From CALBPI01 sp039033695 (lineage in GTDB: Bacteria; Pseudomonadota; Gammaproteobacteria; Steroidobacterales; Woeseiaceae), in the NCBI GenBank assembly GCA_039033695.1, contig JBCCCC010000005.1:1-59061 (forward strand): a DNA stretch of 59,061 bases, read 5' to 3'. Of the stretch, positions 26,745 to 36,042 are shown piece after piece. Every line of letters begins with the position of its first letter. Position 1 is the stretch's first letter. A model generated the notes under the pieces. The model had not been told where the DNA came from. It saw only the letters and a list, made by a program, of their open reading frames with translations, and ran no database searches. The position numbers and the translations under genes were made by a program.

Positions 26745-27683
26745 TTAGTCATCGGTGAAACTGGCAAGGCGTTGTCGCCGCCGGTCGACCGTCAACTGCG
26801 TGACGTCGGGTCGTGAATAGTGGCCGCTCGGATCAAAGTTGTGTCGCTCCTGCCGGACCTGCTCAAAGTCCAGGGTATCAATGAAAACACCTTGCGTCTC
26901 GGCGACGGGTGCGCGCACCCACGTACCGTCAGGCGCGGCAATGCAAGAGCCGCCGTTGGCCACTGTCTCATTAAGCTGCAGATTGAAGGGCGCAACGCGC
27001 AACTCATCGGGCAAGTCTTTGGCACGCATCAAACCGCATACAGAAATCACATAAGAGCGCGATTCCTGCGCAATAAAGCGTGTGATGTTTTCGGTGTTAC
27101 GTACATTGCCAGGCCAGACGGCAACATGCAGGTTCTCGCCTTGTGCATAGAGCGCGCTGCGTGCCAACGGCATCCAGTTTTCCCAGCAGTTCAGCCCGCC
27201 AACAGTGAACGGGCCCAGCGCGTGCACTTGTAACCCATGACCATCTCCCGTGGACCAGACCAGGCGCTCCTCATAGGTTGGCATCAGTTTACGATGCACA
27301 CTGCCAATGTTGCCATCCGCACCAATAAATACCAGCGACGCATACAAGCTGTGACCGCCGCGTTCCGGTGGGCGCTCCATGACCCCGAGATACACGGCGA
27401 TGGCGTGTGATCTTGCCACCTTGCAAACCGGCTCTAGATGGCCAGCCTCAATCTGCACGGCCTCGCGCTGATAGCGCGCGTGCCAGTGTTTTTGGTCTGC
27501 GGCGTCGAAGCGGGCGCCATCAGTGCGCTCCACCCAGAAGGGGTATCCCGGTACAAGAGCCTCACCAAAACAGACCAGTGATGCGCCGCCTTTTGCTGCT
27601 TCCTCAATAGCGGCGACGACGCGCAGCAATGTAGCGTCGCGGTCCAGCAGGCGAGCGGCGATTTGTGCCATGGCGACTTTCAT
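26745..27683 (-). CDS. Nitrilase (C-N hydrolase family)
   Basis: The 312-residue enzyme has the catalytic triad Glu41 (FGEALVPGYP), Lys132 (HRKLMPTYEER) and Cys166 (GGLNCWENWMPL). The CWEN pattern is typical of true nitrilases that turn nitriles into carboxylic acids and ammonia, as opposed to amidases. The start is ATG 27683 with AGGGAG just upstream; the open frame continues into slyX. It lies 19 bases after slyX and 15 bases before the IMPase-like gene. The substrate (aliphatic, aryl or cyano-amino acid) cannot be told. Confidence 0.92.
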   Translation of the reverse strand: MKVAMAQIAARLLDRDATLLRVVAAIEEAAKGGASLVCFGEALVPGYPFWVERTDGARFDAADQKHWHARYQREAVQIEAGHLEPVCKVARSHAIAVYLGVMERPPERGGHSLYASLVFIGADGNIGSVHRKLMPTYEERLVWSTGDGHGLQVHALGPFTVGGLNCWENWMPLARSALYAQGENLHVAVWPGNVRNTENITRFIAQESRSYVISVCGLMRAKDLPDELRVAPFNLQLNETVANGGSCIAAPDGTWVRAPVAETQGVFIDTLDFEQVRQERHNFDPSGHYSRPDVTQLTVDRRRQRLASFTDD

Positions 27684-27702
27684 GAGAGCTCCCTCGACGT
27701 TT

Positions 27703-27912
27703 CTAATAGTGGGGTGGGCGTTCGTCAGGTGCGCTGCCAGCACTTTCGGCACTGCCTTCAATAACCGTTGCCAGCCGCTCGGCAAGTACGCTGCACAGAT
27801 TCTCGAGTGCCAGGATCTGCTGCTGGTGTGCGTCCACGCTGTCGCGCAGCGTCTTCACGTCATCGTCTAGAAAGGCAATGCGGGCCTGTAGGTCTGCTGT
27901 GTCGTCAGTCAT
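27703..27912 (-). CDS. slyX: SlyX family protein
   Basis: The 69-residue protein is a short coiled coil (about residues 6-50) followed by a flexible tail ending in the family's PPHY. This ending and the small size are characteristic of SlyX, whose function is unknown. ATG 27912 gives the usual start. It is divergent from uup and may be co-transcribed with the nitrilase gene downstream. Confidence 0.9.
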   Translation of the reverse strand: MTDDTADLQARIAFLDDDVKTLRDSVDAHQQQILALENLCSVLAERLATVIEGSAESAGSAPDERPPHY

Positions 27913-28042
27913 GGCAGGGTTCCGGTGTAAAAGTAGACAGCCGCCTCGGGCGGCGGAACCAAGGTGGCTTGGCACGGACTCAAGTATACTGCGGCTCGCC
28001 GGAGCAGTCTTGCCGGCGGCATCTCTTGCCGGAGTCACGGGC

Positions 28043-29950
28043 GTGGCGTTGATTCGTTTTGACACAATCCAGGTCGAGTTCGGTGATAAGCCGGTGCTCA
28101 ACAACGCGAGCCTTGCGATCGAAGAGCGTGAGCGCGTGTGTATCGTGGGCCGCAATGGTGCCGGTAAATCGACGACGCTCAAGCTCATCGCCGGCGATTT
28201 GCTGCCAGATCAGGGTGAGATCATCCGGCGTACCGGCCTTCGCATCGGCCAATTGAGCCAGGCATTGCCGCCGGCGCTCGACGTTGCCGTAGTTGACTAC
28301 GTGAGCGACGCACTGGCCGATACGATTCGGTTGCGCGAGACTTACTCGGCACGCGCCGGTCGACTCGCAGATGCTGATGGATTGGCAGAGCTTTCCGAGC
28401 TGCAAGCGCAATTGGATGCCGCCGACGCATGGAATATCGAAACCCGCATTGAGCGCACGATCACCGACCTCGGGTTGCCCGCGCAGACGCTCTTATCCGA
28501 GCTTTCCGGTGGCTGGCGGAGGCGCGTTGCGTTGGCCCGTGCGCTGGTCGTTTCACCCGACATCCTGCTTCTCGATGAGCCCACCAACCACCTGGACCTG
28601 GAAACGATTGACTGGCTCGAGCAACGTATCCTGGCGTTCACGGGTAGTGTCGTTTTCATCACCCATGATCGTGCGTTTCTGCAACGTCTGGCGACGCGCA
28701 TCGTCGATATCGATCGTGGGGCGCTCGTGAGCTGGCCAGGCGATTTTGCGAATTATCTTCGGGCGCGCGAGCAGGCCTGGGCTGAGGAAGACGAGCGCAA
28801 TCAACGCTTTGATAAACGCTTGGCGGAGGAAGAGGCCTGGATTCGTCAAGGCATCAAGGCGCGACGCACTCGCAACGAGGGCCGTGTGCGCGCGCTAAAG
28901 GCGATGCGCGAGACGCATGCTCAGCGGCAAAAGCGCGCCCAATCAGCGCGCGTCCATATCGAGGCGGCAGAAGACTCCGGTCGCAAAGTGATCCAGTTGC
29001 ACAACGTGTCGTATGCCTACGACGACGTGCCATTGATCCAAGCGCTGAGCCTGACGATTCGCCGCGGTGAGCGGATTGGACTCGTGGGTAACAATGGCGT
29101 CGGCAAGAGTACGCTGCTTAGACTGATGCTGGGCGAGTTGCAGCCGCAGAGCGGCACGGTCAAGCACGGGACCAATCTCAAGATCGGCTATTTTGATCAA
29201 ATGCGCCGTGACCTCGATGAGACCAAGACCATTGCGCAGGCAGTCGGTGATGGCGGCGATTACATTACGCTGAATGGCAAACCACGGCATGTTGTTGGCT
29301 ATTTGAAAGGGTTTCTGTTCCCGCCCAAGCGGATCATGTCACCGATCGCGGCGTTGTCCGGCGGTGAGCGCAATCGTGTTGTGCTTGCCAAGCTGTTTAC
29401 CCAGCCGGCCAATTTGTTGGTACTTGATGAGCCCACCAACGATCTGGATGTTGAGACGCTTGAAGTGCTCGAGGAGAAGCTGCTCGAATACAGCGGCACA
29501 CTCATCGTCGTCAGCCATGACCGTGAGTTTCTCGACAATGTCGTCACTAGCACCTTGGTGTTCGAGACTGGCAACAAACTTGAGCACTACGTCGGTAACT
29601 TCTCTGATTGGCTTGCCCGCGATCGAGCGCTTGCAGCGCAGCCATTGCCGGATAACCAGGGGCAAGTGTCGCCGAAGAAGGGTAAGGCAGCTAGCGAAAC
29701 AGGCAAAGCCGGCAAACTGAGTTACAAGGCGCAGCGAGAGCTGGATGCATTGCCGGGCAACATCGAATCGCTGGAATCGGCGCTTGCAAAGGCGCGCGAC
29801 ATCGCAGCCGACGATGCGTTCTATCAGCAGGACTTCGACTCTGAGGTGCAACCTGTTCTGGACCGCATTGCAGCGCTTGAGGCCGAGCTTGACGAGGCAA
29901 CGGAGCGTTGGCTGGCACTGGAGTCGGAAGCCGATGCGCTCAAGCGTTAG
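28043..29950 (+). CDS. uup: ABC-F ATPase Uup
   Basis: The 635-residue soluble protein has two ABC cassettes. The first has Walker A GRNGAGKST (36-44), signature LSGGWRRRVALARAL and LLDEPTNHLD. The second has GNNGVGKST, LSGGERNRVVLAKL and LDEPTNDLD. An inter-domain linker and a C-terminal coiled coil (from about 565) match Uup, a DNA/ribosome-associated ABC-F factor that affects transposon excision and ribosome function. The best start is GTG 28043 with GGAG eight bases ahead, and this gives the same length as E. coli Uup. No membrane helices are present. Confidence 0.95.
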   Translation: MALIRFDTIQVEFGDKPVLNNASLAIEERERVCIVGRNGAGKSTTLKLIAGDLLPDQGEIIRRTGLRIGQLSQALPPALDVAVVDYVSDALADTIRLRETYSARAGRLADADGLAELSELQAQLDAADAWNIETRIERTITDLGLPAQTLLSELSGGWRRRVALARALVVSPDILLLDEPTNHLDLETIDWLEQRILAFTGSVVFITHDRAFLQRLATRIVDIDRGALVSWPGDFANYLRAREQAWAEEDERNQRFDKRLAEEEAWIRQGIKARRTRNEGRVRALKAMRETHAQRQKRAQSARVHIEAAEDSGRKVIQLHNVSYAYDDVPLIQALSLTIRRGERIGLVGNNGVGKSTLLRLMLGELQPQSGTVKHGTNLKIGYFDQMRRDLDETKTIAQAVGDGGDYITLNGKPRHVVGYLKGFLFPPKRIMSPIAALSGGERNRVVLAKLFTQPANLLVLDEPTNDLDVETLEVLEEKLLEYSGTLIVVSHDREFLDNVVTSTLVFETGNKLEHYVGNFSDWLARDRALAAQPLPDNQGQVSPKKGKAASETGKAGKLSYKAQRELDALPGNIESLESALAKARDIAADDAFYQQDFDSEVQPVLDRIAALEAELDEATERWLALESEADALKR

Positions 29951-30032
29951 CGTGCTTCGACAGGCTGGCTGAGCGGGGCCGAATCGGGCACACTTGCCTT
30001 CTTCATCAATTTTAGTTGTCTCGGGGGGAGTC

Positions 30033-31670
30033 ATGCACGGACTAATGATGGACACGCCGCTGCTGATCAGCGCGATTGCTGAGCACGCGCTCAAGTTTCA
30101 TCCGAACGCTTCAATTGTATCGGTCACGGCCGACAATCCGCGCCACGAATACACTTATAAAGCGTGTTTTCTGCGTGCTAAACAAGTTGCCAATGCGCTG
30201 ACGGCACTGGGGCTTTCACAAGGCGATCGTGTTGCCACACTGGCCTGGAATGATTACCGTCATATGGAGGCCTATTACGGTATCTCCGGTGCGGGATTTG
30301 TCTGTCATACGATCAACCCGCGGCTGTTTCCCGAGCAGCTGATCTACATCATCAATCACGCTGAAGATAAGGTGCTGTTGGTTGACCCCATGTTCCTGCC
30401 GTTGATCGACAAGATCCGCGACAAGACGCCAACGCTTGAGCACATTGTGGTCATGGGTAGTGAAGTGCCGGAAGGCGCCGGTGACGGCATCGTTGATTAT
30501 GAGTCGTTCATTGCCGCACATTCGCAGGAGTATAGCTGGCCCGAGCTGGACGAACGTACGGCCTCGGCGTTGTGCTATACGTCAGGCACTACCGGCAACC
30601 CAAAAGGCGTGTTGTATTCGCATCGATCAACGGTGTTGCATGCCATGGCAGGTCTGTCACCCGATGTGCTGAACATCTCGCGCGCGGATTGCATCTTGCC
30701 TGTGGTGCCATTGTTCCACGTCAATGCCTGGGGTATTCCCTACATTTGCCCGATGGTCGGCGCCAAAATTGTGATGCCCGGGCCCAAAATGGGTGATGGC
30801 GAGACGTTGTACCATTTGCTGACGAATGAGGATGTGACCCTGGCGTTGGGCGTGCCGACCGTCTGGCTCGCGTTGCTTGATTACACGCAGAAAAACGGCT
30901 TGCGGCTGGATAAGTTGAAACGCACGATGGTCGGCGGTGCCGCGGTACCGGCCTCGATGATCGAAGCATTCCGTGATGCGCACGATGTGACTGTGCATCA
31001 AGGCTGGGGCATGACCGAAATGAGTCCGCTTGGGACCGTCAATGTCCTGCTGCCGAGCCAGAAGCAATTACCCGCTGATGAGCAGGTGCGTATTCAGACC
31101 AAGGCGGGTCGAGGCATCTTCGGCGTCGAACTCAAAATTGTTGATGATGATGGCCAGGAGCAGCCCTGGGACGGCGAGGCGTTTGGAACATTGAAGGTTC
31201 GTGGTCCGTGGATTTGCAGCGACTACTACAAGCTGGAGGGCGCCGCGAATACGCATGACGCCGACGGCTGGTTTGACACGGGCGATGTTGCCACCATCGA
31301 CGCCGACGGGTTCATGAATATCACTGATCGTACGAAAGACGTGATCAAATCAGGCGGCGAATGGATCAGCTCTATCGACCTTGAAAACACTGCGGTGGGG
31401 CATCCGTCTGTTGCCGAAGCGGCGGTGATCGGTATTGCGCACCCGAAATGGACGGAGCGACCGCTGCTGATTGTCGTCTTGCGCGAATCCGAGCAACTGA
31501 CACGCGATGAGATGCTGGCTTACCTGGACGGCAAAATTGCGAAGTGGTGGACGCCGGACGATGTCGTCTTCGTTGATGAATTGCCGCACACCGCTACGGG
31601 CAAAATCAAGAAGACGGCATTGCGCGAGCAGTTCAAGGACTACGTGTTGCCGGAGGTTGCGTCGGCCTGA
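30033..31670 (+). CDS. Acyl-CoA synthetase (AMP-forming)
   Basis: The 545-residue enzyme activates a fatty acid to its CoA thioester through an acyl-adenylate. It has the AMP-binding motif CYTSGTTGNPKGVLYSH, the GWGMTEMSPLG A5 motif, GWFDTGDVATID, and the catalytic lysine in the terminal TATGKIKKTALREQF. It resembles AlkK-type medium- to long-chain ligases. ATG 30033 has GGGGGAG four bases before it. Three short genes follow with overlapping stops and starts, which suggests a fatty-acid or lipid-processing operon. Confidence 0.93.
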   Translation: MHGLMMDTPLLISAIAEHALKFHPNASIVSVTADNPRHEYTYKACFLRAKQVANALTALGLSQGDRVATLAWNDYRHMEAYYGISGAGFVCHTINPRLFPEQLIYIINHAEDKVLLVDPMFLPLIDKIRDKTPTLEHIVVMGSEVPEGAGDGIVDYESFIAAHSQEYSWPELDERTASALCYTSGTTGNPKGVLYSHRSTVLHAMAGLSPDVLNISRADCILPVVPLFHVNAWGIPYICPMVGAKIVMPGPKMGDGETLYHLLTNEDVTLALGVPTVWLALLDYTQKNGLRLDKLKRTMVGGAAVPASMIEAFRDAHDVTVHQGWGMTEMSPLGTVNVLLPSQKQLPADEQVRIQTKAGRGIFGVELKIVDDDGQEQPWDGEAFGTLKVRGPWICSDYYKLEGAANTHDADGWFDTGDVATIDADGFMNITDRTKDVIKSGGEWISSIDLENTAVGHPSVAEAAVIGIAHPKWTERPLLIVVLRESEQLTRDEMLAYLDGKIAKWWTPDDVVFVDELPHTATGKIKKTALREQFKDYVLPEVASA

Positions 31671-31906
31671 TGAGCGGATCCCAGCCACAGTCATCGGAAC
31701 AGATCCATGCATTGCCCGTGTTTCTGCTGGTGCTGGGCGCCAGTAGCTTCGGGATCGGCATGTGGTGGCTGATCAGCGAACCAGTGAGATTGCTGCCTGC
31801 AATGGTCGCAGTCGTCACCAGTGCGATCTTGTTCGCGGCTGCGGCCATTTGTATTCGCGTGATCGGCGCACAACAATCCCATGACGGGACGGAGAACGAA
31901 ATATGA
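31670..31906 (+). CDS. Small two-helix membrane protein in the acyl-CoA ligase operon
   Basis: The 78-residue protein has two hydrophobic helices, about 15-36 and 41-66, with short polar ends. Its ATG overlaps the ligase stop (TGATG), and its stop overlaps the following SDR start by four bases, so it is very likely translated. I do not recognise the family. It may anchor or assist an enzyme of this operon. Confidence 0.7.
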   Translation: MSGSQPQSSEQIHALPVFLLVLGASSFGIGMWWLISEPVRLLPAMVAVVTSAILFAAAAICIRVIGAQQSHDGTENEI

Positions 31907-32655
31907 ACAGCCAGAGGCTGCACCAGATGCGTGCGGTAGTCACCGGCGCTGCGACTGGCATTGGCGAGGCGATCGCGAGAGTGTTTGCGCAGAATGGCGC
32001 AACTGTACTCGCGGTTGATTTGCCGGGTAGTGGTATCGAGCAAAAATACAACGGCATCACTGGCATCCACGGATTTGTGTGTGATGTCTCAACGGACGAG
32101 GCGCCAGATCAGCTTATAGCGCTCGTCGACGAGCATCTTAGCGGCCTTGATATACTGGTCAATAACGCGGGCATAAGCCGCATGGAGTTTGTCGAGAATA
32201 GTACCGATGAGCTTTGGGATGACATCATGAACAACAACCTGCGGCCTGTTTTTCGCCTGTCGAAGGCAGCGATCAGTTTGCTCAAGAAGAGCCCGGCGGG
32301 TCGCATCATCAACCTGGGTTCAGTGTTCTCCGTGTTTGGTTCACCCGGTTTGTCCGCCTATTCAGCCTCGAAGCATGCGATTGCGGGTTTGACCAAGTCG
32401 CTGTCAGCGGAGATCGGGCGGTACGGCATTACCGCCAATTACATTCAGCCGGGCGCAATCATGACGGATATGACCCGTGAGTCCTTTAGAGCCCATCCGG
32501 ATGTGCGCGACTACTGGATCAACAAGGCGGCGGTGCGGCGACTCGGTGAGCCGCTCGATATCGCGAAGGTGGCCTTGTTTCTGGCCAGCGATGACTCGGC
32601 ATTCATTTCAGGGACGGGCATCATCGTTGATGGCGGTGCGGTGCAGACGCCATGA
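31903..32655 (+). CDS. SDR family oxidoreductase
   Basis: The 250-residue NAD(P)-dependent enzyme has a cofactor loop TGAATGIG at residues about 15-22, NNAG in strand 4, the catalytic Ser and YSASKHA (Tyr/Lys) pair, and the C-terminal SGTGIIVDGG. The family reduces or oxidises hydroxyl/keto groups. Its position between an acyl-CoA ligase and an Mpo1-like gene suggests an acyl-chain or lipid substrate, but the actual substrate is not visible. Overlaps of four bases on both sides point to coupled translation. Confidence 0.9.
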   Translation: MNSQRLHQMRAVVTGAATGIGEAIARVFAQNGATVLAVDLPGSGIEQKYNGITGIHGFVCDVSTDEAPDQLIALVDEHLSGLDILVNNAGISRMEFVENSTDELWDDIMNNNLRPVFRLSKAAISLLKKSPAGRIINLGSVFSVFGSPGLSAYSASKHAIAGLTKSLSAEIGRYGITANYIQPGAIMTDMTRESFRAHPDVRDYWINKAAVRRLGEPLDIAKVALFLASDDSAFISGTGIIVDGGAVQTP

Positions 32656-32978
32656 GCGCACAAACGCCTGAGTCGCGGATCACAAGCTTCGCGCAGTTCT
32701 ATCCTTACTACCTGGAAGAGCACAGCAACGTAATCTGTCGTCGCCTGCACTTTATCGGCACCACGGCTGTCATCGGCTGCTTTGTGATGATTGCACTGAC
32801 CGGCAACTGGTGGTGGTTTGCCGCCACACCGCTGGTTGGCTATGGCTTTGCGTGGGTCGGACACTTCTTCTTCGAAAAGAACCGCCCGGCCACGTTCACC
32901 TACCCACTGTACAGCCTGGCCGCCGACTGGGTGATGTATGCCGATATTCTGCGCGGCCGCGTTTCGATCATCCGATAA
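32652..32978 (+). CDS. DUF962/Mpo1-like membrane protein
   Basis: The 108-residue membrane protein has two or three helices and the family motif pattern YYLEEHSNVICRRLHFIGT, GYGFAWVGHFFFEKNRPATF and the ending LYSLAADWVMYADILRG. Conserved His residues resemble the metal site of yeast Mpo1, a dioxygenase that removes one carbon from 2-hydroxy fatty acids. Its place behind an acyl-CoA ligase and SDR fits an alpha-oxidation-like role, which is inference. Confidence 0.88.
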   Translation: MSAQTPESRITSFAQFYPYYLEEHSNVICRRLHFIGTTAVIGCFVMIALTGNWWWFAATPLVGYGFAWVGHFFFEKNRPATFTYPLYSLAADWVMYADILRGRVSIIR

Positions 32979-33030
32979 CGCGCCTCATTCGGAACAGCTG
33001 GGCGCCGTGAATATCGCTGGTCGCGATCGA

Positions 33031-33777
33031 TCAGCTGCCCGACAGCTCGCCCGCAATCGCTGCCTGTAGATTGCGGATACGCGCGGCGTTGGTGCCTAGG
33101 TCGCTTTTTCCGACCCGGGATTTTGATCGAATATCAATCACCGCAGTTCCCGCGCTATCGCGAACGCGGACAACAACGTCGTCTTTGTAGCCGTACCAGA
33201 AGGTCGTGTCAGTTGCCTCAACGGTGCCGCCTGTAACGATAACTGGATCAAATCCCATGGCTTTGGCGGCTGTTTCCGCAGCAGAGACTGCCTGGGCGAT
33301 GCTTACGCCTGCGAAAGTCTGCGTAGCGAGGTCCGGGTATGCCGTGCGCTGCGCTTCGGCTGCTTCCTCGCCGGCGTAAGCCAACGGGTTGGCGGCATTG
33401 GCTCGCGCACTGGCCAGCGCCTCGAACGCCGGCGGATCTGCGGTGTCGGTCGTGATGTCGTGGATCTGTGGCACGCTGGTCGCCTTGACGATCCAGCCAA
33501 TCAGCTGCAGTGAGACGGCGCCGGCTAATAACAGCGTCAACGCAACGCGACCATTACGCAATGGCTGGTCTTTGTCGCGTACCAGCAGACCGATAACGGT
33601 AACCAAGACGGCGAATACGGCAATTAGCGTCGCTGCTGCGGAACTCAGTACGGCCAAGCCGGTGGGCACGATACCAAACCGGTGGCCTGGTCCGACGACA
33701 ATCAGCAGCGCAATCGAGATGCACATTGCAAGAAAGCCTAGTCCCGTTAGTCGTTGTCCCCAGGTCTTTTTTGGCAT
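33031..33777 (-). CDS. DUF1499 protein with N-terminal membrane domain
   Basis: The 248-residue protein has about three membrane helices in residues 10-100 and a C-terminal DUF1499 domain (about 115-245) with the conserved YGYKDDVVVRVR and DIRSKSRVGKSDLGTNAARI segments. DUF1499 occurs alone in many small proteins; the membrane-anchored form is a known but less common arrangement. The function is unknown. I start at ATG 33777; the upstream part of the frame lacks features. It is divergent from tesB. Confidence 0.82.
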   Translation of the reverse strand: MPKKTWGQRLTGLGFLAMCISIALLIVVGPGHRFGIVPTGLAVLSSAAATLIAVFAVLVTVIGLLVRDKDQPLRNGRVALTLLLAGAVSLQLIGWIVKATSVPQIHDITTDTADPPAFEALASARANAANPLAYAGEEAAEAQRTAYPDLATQTFAGVSIAQAVSAAETAAKAMGFDPVIVTGGTVEATDTTFWYGYKDDVVVRVRDSAGTAVIDIRSKSRVGKSDLGTNAARIRNLQAAIAGELSGS

Positions 33778-33868
33778 GATACAAATCCGCTCATCAACAA
33801 GGCGGAAGAGCATACCCCAGCGCCTGCTCATGGTCTAATAGCAATCCCAAAGTGGATGGTTGGTAACT

Positions 33869-34765
33869 ATGGATCCAATTCTCGACGATCTGGTCGGGCT
33901 GTTGCAGCTCGAGCGTATCGAAACGAACATCTTTCGTGGCGAGAGCCGCGATATTGGCAGCGCTCAGGTCTTTGGTGGCCAAGTGCTCGGTCAGGCGTTG
34001 TCCGCCGCTCAGCAAACGGTCGAGGGTCGCTGCGCGCATTCTCTGCATGCGTACTTTCTGCGTCGCGGCGACATGCAGGCGCCAATTGTTTACGAAGTGG
34101 ACCGCCAACGGGATGGGCGCAGTTTTTCGGTTCGGCGCGTCGTCGCCGTGCAGCATGGTCGCCCGATATTCAACATGGCCGCGTCGTTCCAGGTTGCCGA
34201 GGAGGGGCTAGAGCATCAGTTCGGTATGCCTGATGTGGCAGCCCCTGAGGAGCTTCAGGACGCACGCGAGATCGCGCGCGGTTTCTCTAATACGTTGCCA
34301 TCCAAGATGCAACGCTTCATGACCGCAGACCGTCCATTTGAGTTCCGGCCGGTTGAGCCGCCAGCGTTTGCGAGTGAGTCGCCACAACCCCCGCATAAGC
34401 ACGTGTGGCTCAAGGCCGTGGATCGGCTGCCCGACGATCCGGACTTGCACAGGAGCATGCTGGCATATGTATCCGATTATGAACTGCTTGGCGCTGCGGC
34501 CCTACCGCATGGTTTGCCGTTCGGCCACGGGCGGGTACAGATGGCCAGCTTGGATCATGCGTTGTGGTTTCACCGCGATACGCGCGTGGACGAGTGGTTG
34601 CTTTACGTTATCGACAGTCCCAGCTCACACGGCGGGCGCGGCTTTGCGCGCGGGCGATTGTACGAGCGAGGAGGGCGACTGGTTGCGTCGACCAGCCAGG
34701 AAGGTGTTGTGCGTGTCTGGGCGTCTGGCAAAGGTGAGCAGAGTCACCCCGCGAGCCAGTCATGA
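33869..34765 (+). CDS. tesB: Acyl-CoA thioesterase II
   Basis: The 298-residue double hot-dog enzyme hydrolyses acyl-CoAs. Conserved segments are QVFGGQVLGQALSAAQ, HSLHAYFLRRGD and, in the second half, LDHALWFHRD with the catalytic Asp and DSPSSHGGRGFARGRLY. ATG 33869 is preferred over an in-frame TTG nine bases earlier. The stop is four bases from that of the convergent carbonic-anhydrase-like gene. It could recycle CoA during heavy beta-oxidation. Confidence 0.94.
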   Translation: MDPILDDLVGLLQLERIETNIFRGESRDIGSAQVFGGQVLGQALSAAQQTVEGRCAHSLHAYFLRRGDMQAPIVYEVDRQRDGRSFSVRRVVAVQHGRPIFNMAASFQVAEEGLEHQFGMPDVAAPEELQDAREIARGFSNTLPSKMQRFMTADRPFEFRPVEPPAFASESPQPPHKHVWLKAVDRLPDDPDLHRSMLAYVSDYELLGAAALPHGLPFGHGRVQMASLDHALWFHRDTRVDEWLLYVIDSPSSHGGRGFARGRLYERGGRLVASTSQEGVVRVWASGKGEQSHPASQS

Positions 34766-34769
34766 GCCA

Positions 34770-35294
34770 TCAGTCCAGCGGTTTTAGCTGTTCGCTGAAA
34801 TGCTTGGCATTCGCGACGTAGTGATCGGCGCTGGCCGTTATGAAAGCGATCTCTGCTTCGTTGAGTTCGCGTACGACTTTCGCTGGCGAGCCCATGAGTA
34901 ACACGCCGTCAGGGAATTTTTTGCCTTCGGTGACGAGTGAGTGGGCGCCGACAAGGGAATTGGCGCCGATCACGGCATTGTTCAATACGGTACTGCCAAT
35001 ACCAATGAGTGAGTTATCGCCAATTTTGCAACCGTGCAACATGACCCGGTGCCCGACAGTGACGGACCGACCAATCGTCAGCTGAATGCCGGCATCCGTA
35101 TGCAATACCGAGTGATCCTGGATGTTGCTGCGGGCACCGACGTTGATGGTGTCCATATCGCCGCGTAGCACGCTGCCAAACCAGACACTGGCGTTGTCAT
35201 GCAATACAACCTTGCCGATGACGCTGGCGCATGGCGCAATCCATTGCCCATCACCTGGCAGCGTCGGCGCATGGTCACCGAGTGCATACCTCAT
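34770..35294 (-). CDS. Gamma-carbonic anhydrase-like protein
   Basis: The 174-residue left-handed beta-helix protein consists of hexapeptide repeats, with the three zinc-ligand histidines expected in SVLHTD and GHRVMLHGCKIG. It belongs to the YrdA/PaaY/CaiE group, many of which have weak or no anhydrase activity. The start overlaps the gpmA stop by four bases, so it is the last gene of the gdh-NYN-gpmA operon. Confidence 0.9.
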   Translation of the reverse strand: MRYALGDHAPTLPGDGQWIAPCASVIGKVVLHDNASVWFGSVLRGDMDTINVGARSNIQDHSVLHTDAGIQLTIGRSVTVGHRVMLHGCKIGDNSLIGIGSTVLNNAVIGANSLVGAHSLVTEGKKFPDGVLLMGSPAKVVRELNEAEIAFITASADHYVANAKHFSEQLKPLD

Positions 35295-36034
35295 GACGAC
35301 TTGCCCTGATTTGCGACGGCGGCAGCAGCGGCCGCAATGGCCTCAGGATCACCCAGAAATTCGCGCGACAATGGCTTCAAGTCGTCGTCGAGTTTGTACT
35401 CGATCGGCACCCCCGTTGGGATATTGAAGCCGGTGATTTCTTCCTCGGAGATACCATCAAGCATCTTGACCAATGCGCGCAGACTATTGCCGTGGGCAGC
35501 TACCAGAACATTGCGACCGGCGGCGAGATCCCTGGCAATATTGTCGGCCCAGTACGGTGCGACACGCTCTAGTGTGGTTGCCAGCGACTCCGTATCCGGC
35601 AGATCCGCGATACCGGCATAACGTTTATCGAAACGTGGGTGGCGATCGTCGTTGGCGTCCAGCGAAGGCGGTGGAATGTCGTAGCTGCGTCGCCAGATAT
35701 GCACCTGCTCGTCGCCATACTTTGCAGCCGTTTCGGCCTTGTTCAGGCCCTGCAGGCTGCCGTAGTGACGCTCATTCAACTCCCATGCGCGTACGACGGG
35801 GATCCACATCAGATCCATTTCATCGAGGATGTACCAGAGTGTGCGGATCGCTCTCTTGAGTACCGACGTATAGGCGATATCGAATTCAAAGCCTTGCTCG
35901 TGCAGAATGACGCCGGCCGAGCGCGCTTCACTGATGCCCTTGTCAGTCAAGTCCACATCGGTCCAGCCGGTAAACAGGTTCTTGAGGTTCCAGTCGCTTT
36001 GACCGTGCCGGCACAGTATTAGTTTGCCTGTCAT
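35291..36034 (-). CDS. gpmA: 2,3-bisphosphoglycerate-dependent phosphoglycerate mutase
   Basis: The 247-residue glycolytic enzyme interconverts 3- and 2-phosphoglycerate. The phosphorylated His10 lies in LCRHGQSDWN; the second catalytic His is in VLVAAHGNSLRAL; NERHYGSLQGLNK is the family substrate loop. The length is typical. It starts eight bases after the NYN gene and overlaps the carbonic-anhydrase-like gene downstream, an unusual operon setting for a glycolytic gene. Confidence 0.96.
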   Translation of the reverse strand: MTGKLILCRHGQSDWNLKNLFTGWTDVDLTDKGISEARSAGVILHEQGFEFDIAYTSVLKRAIRTLWYILDEMDLMWIPVVRAWELNERHYGSLQGLNKAETAAKYGDEQVHIWRRSYDIPPPSLDANDDRHPRFDKRYAGIADLPDTESLATTLERVAPYWADNIARDLAAGRNVLVAAHGNSLRALVKMLDGISEEEITGFNIPTGVPIEYKLDDDLKPLSREFLGDPEAIAAAAAAVANQGKSS

Positions 36035-36042
36035 GATGTGTG

